Assembly (NCBI GenBank): GCA_017462965.1 | Contig: JAFTQC010000052.1 | Span: 1-60,366, forward strand | Origin: Clostridia bacterium | GTDB lineage: Bacteria > Bacillota > Clostridia > TANB77 > UBA1234 | Reading direction: 5' to 3' | DNA: 60,366 nt | Part shown: positions 22,853-30,653 of the stretch, in pieces | Numbering within the stretch: position 1 is the first letter of the stretch | How the letters are laid out: each line of letters begins with the position of its first letter | Made by a program: the position numbers and the translations under genes | The notes under the pieces: model-generated | What the model was told of the DNA's origin: nothing | Seen by the model: the letters and a program-made list of their open reading frames with translations, nothing else | The model's database searches: none

Positions 22853-24628
22853 AGGCAAAATGTAAGTGAAGAATACTTAATTCAAACCAAACAACAATTG
22901 AGAGGTGAATCTAAAGTTGTTGTTACGATTGGTGTTGAAGCATTAACTTTTAAAACAGCAAGTGAAGTTACTGATAATGGCAGAGTATATTACAGTGGGA
23001 ATGACTATTATGGAATAAATGGTAAGCCAAGCGTAGCATATTCTACATTAGAAGAAGATTATTGGCTATTAGATGGGAAAAAGAAACTTTTACCAGAAAC
23101 AAACTTTGCTGTTCAACCTTTAATAAGTGATGTAATGACAAACTCAAATTGTGAATTTGAAACAAAACCCAAAATAACAATAACTGCAAATACGACAGAT
23201 ATTGAATATAACTTAATCGGATTACAAATGACATTTGATGAACTTGATTATGACTTTTGTAGTGAATTTACAGTTAATGCATATATGAATGATGCTTTAG
23301 TAGATACAGATACTTATGCCAATAATATGGTTGAATGTAGATACGAAAGAGGTTTTGATAGTTTCAACAAAATTGAAATCATATTTAACAAAATGAATAA
23401 AGCGAATAGAAGATTGCGTTTAACCAAAATGTTTTTGGGGATAGGACAAACATATACACCGAATGAAATTATAGATACAAAACAGAAATGGACTATAGAT
23501 GTTTTGGCAAGAGAAATAAGCGACACGGACTTTCAGATGACCATAGATAATAGTAAAAATGAATATGATGCAGACAACCCAACAGGTATAGCTCAGTATT
23601 ATCAAGAAAAACAGCCTGTACAAGTAACTTATATGTATGAAAAAAATGATGGAACATTTGAACAAATTGATGGTGGGAAATTGTATTTAGTTGGTAGACC
23701 ATCAACCAAAGAGTATGAAGCAACATTTGAAATAAAAGGAATGCTATATTTCTTGACAGATACTTATAAAAAGGGCATATATGTTGCTAATGGTACAAGC
23801 TTTTACGATTTGCTAGTGAACTTGTTTAATGAAGTGGGATTTGAGGAATACAAAATAGATGAGAGCTTGAAAGAAAAGTACACAACAATACCACTTCAAA
23901 TGTTACCAACAAAAGAAAATATTCAATTGATATGCAATGCTACAAATATGATTTTCTTTGAAGATAGAACAGGGAAAATAAAAATCGTACCAAGAAATAC
24001 AGACATTCAATCGTATTATTTGGATTTGGCAAATCAAACCGAATTTCCTAAAGTTGAGTCAATACCTAAATTGAGGGATATCAAAGTGGCTGTATATAAA
24101 CCAACGGTTTCAACAGAAACTAGCAAAATATATGAAGGTAATTTTGCCGTAGCGGGTAATGAAGTTTTAAAAATTGATTATTCTTCTTCACCAGCCACAA
24201 ATGCAGTAGCAACTTTAACAAATGCAACTTTAAACTCTGCCAAGTATTATGCATATTATTGTGAATTAGATGTAACAGTAAGTAATACAAGCCAACCAGT
24301 TGGAGTTATTATAAACGGAAATGCTATAGAGTTAAATAAAAGTACATATACGCTTCATGTAAATGCAGAGGGTGAAGATTGCGAAATAGATAACCCTTTA
24401 ATAGATACAGAAAGTGAAGCAAGCGAAGTAGCGATGTTTTTTAGAGATTATTTAATATATAGAAATACTTATTCAACAGAAAATAGAGGAGAACCAGCGT
24501 GGGATGCTGGAGATACGATAGAGTTACAAACACAGTTTAGTGAAAAAATAAACGGAATAATAACAAGTAACGAAATTACATACAATGGAGCACTAAAAGG
24601 TAAAACGACATTAAAAGGATTAGTGTAG
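22853..24628 (+). CDS. Tail hub / baseplate protein, AGG start
   Basis: A 591-residue protein in the distal-tail/hub slot. Beta-rich N-terminal half, a middle with gp27-like character (GQTYTPNEIIDTKQKWTIDV … MLPTKENIQLICNATN), and a C-terminal domain ending KTTLKGLV. AGG (22853-22855) is 7 bases after AGAGGTG; the product begins QNVSEEYLIQTKQQLRGE. The first non-AGG start is a TTG 15 codons in. Function by position and length. Confidence 0.75.
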   Translation, partial: RQNVSEEYLIQTKQQLRGESKVVVTIGVEALTFKTASEVTDNGRVYYSGNDYYGINGKPSVAYSTLEEDYWLLDGKKKLLPETNFAVQPLISDVMTNSNCEFETKPKITITANTTDIEYNLIGLQMTFDELDYDFCSEFTVNAYMNDALVDTDTYANNMVECRYERGFDSFNKIEIIFNKMNKANRRLRLTKMFLGIGQTYTPNEIIDTKQKWTIDVLAREISDTDFQMTIDNSKNEYDADNPTGIAQYYQEKQPVQVTYMYEKNDGTFEQIDGGKLYLVGRPSTKEYEATFEIKGMLYFLTDTYKKGIYVANGTSFYDLLVNLFNEVGFEEYKIDESLKEKYTTIPLQMLPTKENIQLICNATNMIFFEDRTGKIKIVPRNTDIQSYYLDLANQTEFPKVESIPKLRDIKVAVYKPTVSTETSKIYEGNFAVAGNEVLKIDYSSSPATNAVATLTNATLNSAKYYAYYCELDVTVSNTSQPVGVIINGNAIELNKSTYTLHVNAEGEDCEIDNPLIDTESEASEVAMFFRDYLIYRNTYSTENRGEPAWDAGDTIELQTQFSEKINGIITSNEITYNGALKGKTTLKGLV

Positions 24629-24638
24629 AGGTGAGATT

Positions 24639-25187
24639 AGGGAAGAGTTAATTTATGATAGAACAATAGAAGATATAACATATAAAACTAAAAAAGGTTT
24701 TTATAACTATAGTGATTTGAATCGTATTGAAAATTGGTGTTTCTATCTTGCTTCTATTCTTGAAAAATGTTCATACTTAGATGCGTCTGAAATGATTATT
24801 AAAACAAACTGGACAGCGTTAGATTTTCCGACTGCCTTTGAAATGGAACGAATACGAAGTAATATAAAATTGTTAAAAGATTCCTATGTTGCTTATAAAG
24901 AAATTCCATCGAACTTAGATTACATGACAATTGAAAAAGCGAATGATATAGAACGAATTATACACGAGCTAGATTATATATTGATGTGGATGAAAAATAA
25001 CTATATTTATTCTGGTGTGGCTAATTGCGGACAGCCTCGAGTGTGGCAACAAAGATTCAGAAGGATGTACACATATTTTGTGCCACAGACATGGGCTGAA
25101 CTAAATTATGAATATTGGAATGAAATAGAAAATCTAACATTTGAAAGTAAAGGGGTTGGTTACAAGTCAAGAGACACAGAATTATAA
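24639..25187 (+). CDS. Tail-associated protein, AGG start
   Basis: A 182-residue, mostly helical and aromatic-rich protein often seen between hub and fibre genes in Clostridia phages; exact role unknown. AGG (24639-24641) lies 5 bases after GAGGTG; the product begins EELIYDRTIEDITYK. The next possible start (TTG, 24717) is 26 codons in. It overlaps the head of the next gene. Confidence 0.7.
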   Translation, partial: REELIYDRTIEDITYKTKKGFYNYSDLNRIENWCFYLASILEKCSYLDASEMIIKTNWTALDFPTAFEMERIRSNIKLLKDSYVAYKEIPSNLDYMTIEKANDIERIIHELDYILMWMKNNYIYSGVANCGQPRVWQQRFRRMYTYFVPQTWAELNYEYWNEIENLTFESKGVGYKSRDTEL

Positions 25188-25824
25188 ACTTAAAAAAATA
25201 GACAAAAACACAGATAAAATTTTAGATAGTATAGATTACTTGAATGAAAATTTTGCCGACATAGATGAAATTTTAAATGAAAAAATAGATGGAACAGCGG
25301 TGCCTGAGGAATTGTTTATAGCAACATTTGGTACAACAACTTTTGTAGAAATTCAGAATGCAGTAAATGAAGGAAAAATAATATTGTTGGATTATGGTGG
25401 CACGCACAGATTGCAACTCACATACATAAGTGCAGAACAATTCAATTTCGCTGGATTTGTTGATGCAAGCAATACTTTATTCAATGCAGTTTGTAAATCA
25501 ACAAACGAATGGCTTTTAGAGTCAAAAGAATTAGGTGCAGGCGGAGGAAATGGCAACATATTAACATTTGAAAATATAACAGTTCCAACAACTGCGTGGG
25601 TTGAAGATACAACATATGATGAGTTTGGTTACAAAGCTGATATTTCGTGTACTGGGGTAACAGATGAGTTCTTTTCTGATGTTGTTTTTGCGGTAGCAGA
25701 AGCAACTAGCGGTAATTATGCACCAATTAGCGTAACAGGTGCAAGAACGGTAACTATATATGCAGTAGATTTGCCTAGTGCCGATATTGTAATACCTACT
25801 ATTATATGTAGCAAGGGGGCTTGA
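25156..25824 (+). CDS. Tail fibre protein, start uncertain
   Basis: About 222 residues. An N-terminal coiled coil (YKLKKIDKNTDKILDSIDYLN) precedes beta-rich domains, so this is a fibre or adhesin. The frame opens after TAA at 25135 and contains no ATG, GTG or AGG at the right place. AAAGGGG at 25149-25155 is a good ribosome-binding site, but the codons at proper distance are GTT and ACA. TTG at 25141 and 25156 are the only conventional options. This is the one rightward phage gene whose start I cannot explain. Confidence 0.6.
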   Translation: MVTSQETQNYKLKKIDKNTDKILDSIDYLNENFADIDEILNEKIDGTAVPEELFIATFGTTTFVEIQNAVNEGKIILLDYGGTHRLQLTYISAEQFNFAGFVDASNTLFNAVCKSTNEWLLESKELGAGGGNGNILTFENITVPTTAWVEDTTYDEFGYKADISCTGVTDEFFSDVVFAVAEATSGNYAPISVTGARTVTIYAVDLPSADIVIPTIICSKGA

Positions 25825-25826
25825 TT

Positions 25827-26384
25827 ATGTTTGGAAAAACAAATGTTAAGGTTAGACCGAATGCGAAAAAGTCTCCAATATACTATGTTACTTACATAGA
25901 AAGCACAGGAACTCAGTGGATTGATACTGAGTATGCAATTAAGAATGGGGACACGGTAGAGATTTGTTTTCAGGCTACAAGCGTCCCAAGTTCAGGAGAG
26001 AGTTGGGTTTATGCTACTTGGGGAAGTGACCCAGCATATTTTCGTTGCGGTTTTTCAAATTCTGCATTTGATACCACTCGTGGTTTCACGTATTCTCAAA
26101 CAGCTGATAAAACAGCAAAAACAATAGGTATAGGAAAATCCACAGTTGATACTACATTAACAGCATATTTATTTTCACAACATGAATCAAGCGGTGCTGT
26201 TCATACAGCAAATTCAAAATATAAGTTATATTATTGCAAAATATATAATAGTGGTGGTTCTCTTGTTCACGATTTTAGACCATGTAGAGATGACAGTGGA
26301 GTTTATTGTTTATATGACGAAGTTTTAAAAGCGTATTTTTATAATGCAGGAAGCGGAAGCTTCACAGGAGGTGCTAGTATATGA
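25827..26384 (+). CDS. Tail fibre protein with lectin-like domain
   Basis: A 185-residue protein, ATG behind AAGGGGGC. It carries the pattern YIESTGTQWIDTEY … LYYCKIYNSGGSLVHDFRPCRDDSGVYCLYDEV … YFYNAGSGSF, a concanavalin-like fold common in fibres of gut Firmicute phages. It probably binds host surface sugars. Normal ATG start; overlaps its neighbour by ATGA. Confidence 0.75.
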   Translation: MFGKTNVKVRPNAKKSPIYYVTYIESTGTQWIDTEYAIKNGDTVEICFQATSVPSSGESWVYATWGSDPAYFRCGFSNSAFDTTRGFTYSQTADKTAKTIGIGKSTVDTTLTAYLFSQHESSGAVHTANSKYKLYYCKIYNSGGSLVHDFRPCRDDSGVYCLYDEVLKAYFYNAGSGSFTGGASI

Positions 26385-27169
26385 TGGGGCAAACAAATGC
26401 AATTGAAGAGATAGATAATAGCAGAATGTCATTAGTGAATTATACAATGCTGTATGATGCAGGTAATGAATGTTCTGATTTGACTGGCGGATATCAATTT
26501 TATTCATATCCAACCTATGGAACTGCAGTTTATGGAACTAAAAATACAGCCGATATTGAAATAGGTGGTTCAACTGGTGATAGCAATTGTCATAAAAATT
26601 GCTATACAAAAAACAAAATTAATTTGACTGGATATGTGGGGTTTGGAATAAATCAACAGACATTGAACAAGACACATTTAGTTGCAGGATTCATTACAAC
26701 ACAACCGAGTTATTCTACTAATATATGGGTTCCAAGCGGTACAATAGAAGGAGTAACTGTTGCTACTACTGGTACGATTGAGGGCGGAGATAAAAAGGAA
26801 GTTAATTGTTCTAATTTTACCTTAAATGATAGTTATTATTTTGCTTTTACAAATTATAACAAATTATCTACTAGAGCTAGTTTTTATTCTAAAATTTATT
26901 ACGCATTTCTTTATAAATCAGATGATTGGCAAACTCTTGCTAATTTAGCAGGAATAACAGCCAATTCGATTGATGACATATTAACAAATTCAGCAACATT
27001 ATTAGCGAATAAAGAAGCAGTAGAGTTTATGATTTACAACTGCACAGGTGAATTTATGGCAAAAGCTGTTACATCAAATACGTTCTTAACAGCACTAAAT
27101 AACAGCGAATATAAAACAAAAATATACGCCAATAAACATTGGACAAAATTTTTAAATATGGTTGCTTAG
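26381..27169 (+). CDS. Tail fibre / adhesin protein
   Basis: A 262-residue protein with ATG behind GGAGGTGCTAGTAT. Mostly beta-strands with Ser/Thr/Gly-rich turns and several Cys, followed by a helical C-terminus. It lies in the fibre cluster. No domain recognised with certainty; host binding is likely by position. The ATG start and composition resemble the previous gene, suggesting both belong to an exchangeable cassette. Confidence 0.65.
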   Translation: MMGQTNAIEEIDNSRMSLVNYTMLYDAGNECSDLTGGYQFYSYPTYGTAVYGTKNTADIEIGGSTGDSNCHKNCYTKNKINLTGYVGFGINQQTLNKTHLVAGFITTQPSYSTNIWVPSGTIEGVTVATTGTIEGGDKKEVNCSNFTLNDSYYFAFTNYNKLSTRASFYSKIYYAFLYKSDDWQTLANLAGITANSIDDILTNSATLLANKEAVEFMIYNCTGEFMAKAVTSNTFLTALNNSEYKTKIYANKHWTKFLNMVA

Positions 27170-27181
27170 GAGGAGAAGAAG

Positions 27182-27763
27182 AGGAGTTATTATCCAAAAT
27201 TGGAGTGGAATGATAAAGCAAGTTTAATTGAGAAAGTGAAAGCAATATATAATGTTCTTAATTGGAACTCACACGAGATGAGCTTAGGAAGAGTAAAAAC
27301 TAACAGAATAGAACTACAAAATAATATTGAAAGAGCAAAGGTGCCTATGTCAATCGCATTTGTAAAAATGGCGGAAAAAGGTGATATTGATGAAATAACA
27401 GCAAGCGAAAATATAGACTTGTTTTTAGAATGGACTACTAATGTAAAATATACAACTAACACTCTGCTACAATATGAAGGTTTATTATACAGAGTAATAC
27501 AAGAACACACGTCTCAAGCCGACTGGACACCAGATACTACGCCATCACTTTATAAAGTTCTAGGTATAGATGAGAATGGCATAGTATTTTGGTCGCAACC
27601 GATTTCACAACTGGATGCTTTTATGCTAAATGATGAGGTTATGCATAATGATTTAATATGGGTATCTGATTATGATAACAACGTATGGGAGCCTGGAGTA
27701 TTTGGATGGCATTTAAAAGATGAAGAAAATGAAAGTGGAGATGCTGAGGTGATAGAAGGATAG
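27182..27763 (+). CDS. Tail protein with chitin-binding-like module, AGG start
   Basis: A 193-residue protein. AGG (27182-27184) follows AGGAGGAGAAGA; the product begins SYYPKLEWNDKASL. Residues 95-125 (LLQYEGLLYRVIQEHTSQADWTPDTTPSLYK) match the CBM5/12-type carbohydrate-binding module of phage fibres and chitinases. The upstream region is helical. Its stop is displaced: if AGG at 27757 were ATG, this gene would end in TGA there, but it reads GGA and ends at TAG three bases on. Confidence 0.75.
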   Translation, partial: RSYYPKLEWNDKASLIEKVKAIYNVLNWNSHEMSLGRVKTNRIELQNNIERAKVPMSIAFVKMAEKGDIDEITASENIDLFLEWTTNVKYTTNTLLQYEGLLYRVIQEHTSQADWTPDTTPSLYKVLGIDENGIVFWSQPISQLDAFMLNDEVMHNDLIWVSDYDNNVWEPGVFGWHLKDEENESGDAEVIEG

Positions 27764-28389
27764 AAGTAAAAGATGAAATTTTGGCTGGTGAGGCAAAATA
27801 TAGAATAAGTGATAGTTTAGGAAATGTCCTACACGATGATGTGAAAATTGAAATGACAACATCAGTTCAACAAGAAGGCACACCGCTTAACAAAGCTTTA
27901 TTTGATAGTATAGAAACGGATTTGGCATCGACATATAGAAATATACCTAAAGGATTAATTTGCATGTGGAGTGGCTCAGAGGTTCCGATAGGTTGGCTTT
28001 TATGTAATGGTGAAAATAATACACCCGATTTAAGAGATAGATTTATTGTTGGAGCAGGCAATGAATATTCTATAGGAAATACTGGCGGAGAAAAAGAACA
28101 TGTTTTAACAACGGCAGAAATGCCAAAACATCAACATGCGGTTGGTGGTAATAATGAATCTTCGACTTCGTGGGATAGTGTTACGACAGGAAAAGGATAT
28201 GGAGGAATTGCATATAGACATAGTGGTGACGGTTCGTTTGAACTTGGCGCAGACAGATATAGTAGTTCTGGAGACGATACAACAATCAATTATAACGATT
28301 GGCTTGTTAATACAACATCTGCAGGTTCAAACTCAGCACACGAAAACAGACCACCATATTATGCACTTGCATTTATTATGAAAGCATAG
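27757..28389 (+). CDS. Phage tail collar-type fibre protein, AGG start
   Basis: A 210-residue protein with tail-collar features: KGLICMWSGSEVPIGWLLCNG, then PDLRDRFIVGAG, GGEKEHVLTTAEMPKHQHAVGG and C-terminal HENRPPYYALAFIMKA. These domains form fibre tips. AGG (27757-27759) follows GAGGTGATAGA; the product begins IEVKDEILAGEAKYRIS. The first TTG is eight codons in. Confidence 0.8.
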   Translation, partial: RIEVKDEILAGEAKYRISDSLGNVLHDDVKIEMTTSVQQEGTPLNKALFDSIETDLASTYRNIPKGLICMWSGSEVPIGWLLCNGENNTPDLRDRFIVGAGNEYSIGNTGGEKEHVLTTAEMPKHQHAVGGNNESSTSWDSVTTGKGYGGIAYRHSGDGSFELGADRYSSSGDDTTINYNDWLVNTTSAGSNSAHENRPPYYALAFIMKA

Positions 28390-28400
28390 GAGGCAACCAA

Positions 28401-28763
28401 AGGAATCTAATAATTAGTATTGCTGAACTTGTTGGAGCACTATCAACAATCATTGCAGTAATAATAGCAGTTGAAAAATGGACAAGAGGTAAATTGAGTG
28501 CGTGGTTATTAAAGCCTGTATTTGATAGGTTGGATGCTATAGATAAAAAAATTTACAACATGGATAAAGAACAATGCATGAATTTCTTGAATGAATTTAT
28601 TGCGGACGTGGGAAATGGAGTACATAAGAATCAATATCAGATCAAAAGAGCACATGATATATATAAGCATTATGAAGATGATTTAAATGGAAATAGTTAT
28701 ATAAAAGAGCAATGGGATACAATTGTTTTACATCATACTGGAGGTGAAAATAAGGAGCAATAA
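28401..28763 (+). CDS. Membrane-anchored phage protein next to holin, AGG start
   Basis: A 120-residue protein. AGG (28401-28403) is 7 bases after GGAGG. The recovered N-terminus is a transmembrane helix (NLIISIAELVGALSTIIAVII) that would be lost with any downstream start, which shows that the AGG start matters. The rest is soluble and helical. The position before the holin suggests a role in lysis or superinfection control. Confidence 0.7.
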   Translation, partial: RNLIISIAELVGALSTIIAVIIAVEKWTRGKLSAWLLKPVFDRLDAIDKKIYNMDKEQCMNFLNEFIADVGNGVHKNQYQIKRAHDIYKHYEDDLNGNSYIKEQWDTIVLHHTGGENKEQ

Positions 28764-28968
28764 AACATATGACATATTGAAATGGATAGCACAGATTTTA
28801 TTGCCAGCTGTAGGCACATTATATTTTGCGTTAGCAGGCATATGGAATTTGCCTTATGGCGAATCAATAGTAGGAACGATAACGGCGATAGATACATTTT
28901 TAGGTTGCATACTTGGTATAAGTTCTGTTAGTTACAAGAAAAAGGAGGCGGATGCTAAGGAAAACTAA
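28753..28968 (+). CDS. Holin, AGG start
   Basis: A 71-residue protein with two membrane helices (WIAQILLPAVGTLYFALAGIW and VGTITAIDTFLGCILGIS) and a charged end, the pattern of Dp-1/phiLC3-type Firmicute holins. AGG (28753-28755) is 8 bases after GGAGG; the product begins SNKTYDILKW. It forms pores to release endolysin. An AGG start would keep this lethal gene silent in the absence of the matching initiator tRNA. Confidence 0.8.
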   Translation, partial: RSNKTYDILKWIAQILLPAVGTLYFALAGIWNLPYGESIVGTITAIDTFLGCILGISSVSYKKKEADAKEN

Positions 28969-29692
28969 TTTAGGTTTGGTAGCATATTGTAAAGCACAAC
29001 TTGGCAAACCGTATTGGTATGGAACGCATGGGCATGAAGCATCAGAAGAGTTGTATCAAAGACTTGCTAACGGTCAATATACTAAAACGTCTATATTATG
29101 TTTTAGAAAAGATACGTATACAAAAGATTACGGGTTAAAAGTACATGATTGTAGTGGTCTTATAAAGGGATATTTATTTTGCGATACGAAAGAAGATTTT
29201 TATAATCCCCAAAATTATACAGCAGAGATAGACGGCGGAATAAGATATTCTAACTGCAAGAAAAAAGGACTAATTAAGTCAATGCCAGAAGTAAAAGGTT
29301 TGTTAGTTTTTAAGACTGGACATGTTGGCGTATATATCGGTAATGGAAAAGTTATAGAAGCTAAAGGTCATGCTTATGGAGTGGTAGAAACAGAACTTGC
29401 AAAAGGTTATTGGACAAGTTGGGGAGAATGTCCTTATATAAAATATGCAGAAAGCGAGGCAAACAAAATGATAGATGAACTAATTGATGAATACGGCGGA
29501 GATAAAGTTGAGAAAGCATTAAGAATTTTAATTGAATCAATATATGATGATGGAAAACCTTCTCCATGGGCTGTAGAAGAATTTGAAGAAGCAAAAAAAG
29601 TAGGAATTACAGATGGAACTGAACCAGAAAAGTTTGCTTCGAGAGAAGAAGTAGCAATTATGGTGTTGAGAGGAAACAAAATTAATGAATAA
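28958..29692 (+). CDS. Endolysin: NlpC/P60 peptidase with SLH-like end, AGG start likely
   Basis: A 244-residue lysin. Residues 1-155 form an NlpC/P60 cysteine peptidase: catalytic Cys in HDCSGLIKG, His in TGHVGVYIGNG. The C-terminus resembles an SLH-type cell-wall module (SPWAVEEFEEAKKVGITDGTE). AGG (28958-28960) is 8-11 bases after GGAGG. A conventional ATG two codons earlier (28952) lies 4 bases from the site and could also serve, so this is the weakest of the AGG assignments. Confidence 0.8.
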   Translation, partial: RKTNLGLVAYCKAQLGKPYWYGTHGHEASEELYQRLANGQYTKTSILCFRKDTYTKDYGLKVHDCSGLIKGYLFCDTKEDFYNPQNYTAEIDGGIRYSNCKKKGLIKSMPEVKGLLVFKTGHVGVYIGNGKVIEAKGHAYGVVETELAKGYWTSWGECPYIKYAESEANKMIDELIDEYGGDKVEKALRILIESIYDDGKPSPWAVEEFEEAKKVGITDGTEPEKFASREEVAIMVLRGNKINE

Positions 29693-29839
29693 TCACGAGA
29701 AAAGGTTTTAACGAAAAACACATCATATGTGATAAACTTCTTGGACAAAGTATAAAAACATCTTAAAACCGATTATAGAGTCATTAAATTTTCATTTAAT
29801 GAGAATTTTTATAAAAATATTATTTAGGAGGAATCGTCA

Positions 29840-30055
29840 AGGAACTACAAAGAGAAAAAAGAAGAAATAATGGTAAAACATGAAAGAGCAATCAGAGCTA
29901 TTGCGCATGCGAACAATGTTGATATGGGTGTTGCTTACGATATGTTAAAATGCAACATGACAAGAGGCGGAACATACCCATATGTAAACGTTAATGAGTT
30001 TATGGCTGATATTGATGAGCTTGAAAAGTTGGCAGGAGAAAATTTGAATAAATAG
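29840..30055 (+). CDS. Small phage protein, AGG start
   Basis: A 71-residue helical protein. AGG (29840-29842) follows GGAGGAATCGTCA; the product begins NYKEKKEEIMVKHERAIRAI. An ATG ten codons in (29870) lacks a site. The segment NNVDMGVAYDMLK and PYVNVNEFMADIDEL may form a small helical DNA-binding or packaging factor. Position between endolysin and HNH. Function unknown. Confidence 0.55.
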   Translation, partial: RNYKEKKEEIMVKHERAIRAIAHANNVDMGVAYDMLKCNMTRGGTYPYVNVNEFMADIDELEKLAGENLNK

Positions 30056-30086
30056 ACCTAACACTAATGTGGAAGGAGGTTCTCTT

Positions 30087-30347
30087 ATGCATCCAACTAA
30101 ATTGAAGCTTATTCAACGAAACGGATTGCGGTGCATGGCGTGTGGGAAGATTGTAGAGTACAAAAACATTCAATGGCATCACATCAAACCTAAGTACGTA
30201 TCGAAAGCAAATCATGAGCCAGTAGATGATAGTTACGAAAATGGTAGTTTACTTTGCAAACGCTGTCACATTGAAATACATAAGTATCTTTGGTGGGACG
30301 AAGAATATCAACTTCTTACAGATTTAATAGAGGACAACAAAAAATAA
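30087..30347 (+). CDS. HNH endonuclease
   Basis: An 86-residue HNH protein: CMACGK, WHHIKPKY and CKRCHIEIH give the zinc-bound beta-beta-alpha-metal site. Such genes sit at packaging ends and help terminase. ATG start behind GGAGG. It contains the only in-frame CGG (NGLRCMAC, 30129-30131) that I found in a recognised gene without an associated frameshift, so it may have come from a different codon background. Confidence 0.85.
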   Translation: MHPTKLKLIQRNGLRCMACGKIVEYKNIQWHHIKPKYVSKANHEPVDDSYENGSLLCKRCHIEIHKYLWWDEEYQLLTDLIEDNKK

Positions 30348-30374
30348 GCTCTACGATTGTAGGGCTTATTTATA
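30344..30374 (+). terminator. Intrinsic terminator at the right end of the phage genes
   Basis: AATAAGCTCTAC (30344-30355) pairs with GTAGGGCTTATT (30360-30371), loop GATT, then T-rich sequence. Confidence 0.75.
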
Positions 30375-30464
30375 TTATATAGGTAGGTTTTAATCAATTC
30401 TTTTCAAGCAAAAATGTATTATAAAAATGTGTTAAATGTGCTATATATAAAGGTTCGTAGACAT

Positions 30465-30508
30465 TAATTGCATTACTTTATAAAATACGGTAAAAAGTAA
30501 TGCAATTA
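30465..30508. repeat. Perfect 15-bp inverted repeat
   Basis: TAATTGCATTACTTT (30465-30479) and AAAGTAATGCAATTA (30494-30508) are exact complements around a 14-base centre. No T run follows. It lies in the gene-free 30375-30653 interval just outside the last phage gene and next to spaced direct repeats. Confidence 0.6.
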
Positions 30509-30516
30509 TAATGCAG

Positions 30517-30565
30517 TTTGAACTATTTTTTAGTATTTTGAACTACTTTTTGATACTTTGAACTA
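30517..30565 (+). repeat. Three direct repeats with 20-bp period
   Basis: TTTGAACTA occurs at 30517, 30537 and 30557, exactly 20 bp apart, i.e. roughly two helical turns. Regular phasing of this kind suggests binding sites for a replication, partition or recombination protein. Confidence 0.55.
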
Positions 30566-30579
30566 CGTTTAAAAAGTAT

Positions 30580-30626
30580 AGTAAAAGCCCTGGTACAACT
30601 GCATCTGCAATCATATCAAGGCTTTA
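30580..30626 (+). other. Stem-closed element; 12-bp match to element C (possible att site)
   Basis: AGTAAAAGCCCT (30580-30591) is identical to 2013-2024 at the 5' edge of RNA element C, 28.6 kb away across the phage. The copy here is closed by AAGGCTTT (30618-30625), again like elements B and C, but it lacks the ACAGCAATTTT box. It may be an attachment-site core or a relic of a fourth Y-like RNA. Confidence 0.4.
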
Positions 30627-30653
30627 ATGTTTTTTTGAAAAATTATGCATCTT

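Noticed and set aside
10087-29842. Global reassignment of AGG to methionine
   Set aside because: Internal AGG codons fit arginine: KLRAGL in the tape measure, GPRVLEHM in RadA, GEIRAK in DisA. Internal methionines are ATG. Only the initiating position is affected.
7344-30055. AGG starts explained as sequencing error
   Set aside because: The change is confined to start positions of one arm of one element, while thousands of internal ATG and nine phage ATG starts are untouched. A matching CCU initiator-like tRNA is present. Raw reads should still be checked.
30350-30650. CRISPR array
   Set aside because: The 20-bp periodic repeats are only nine bases of identity with no unique spacers of fixed length.
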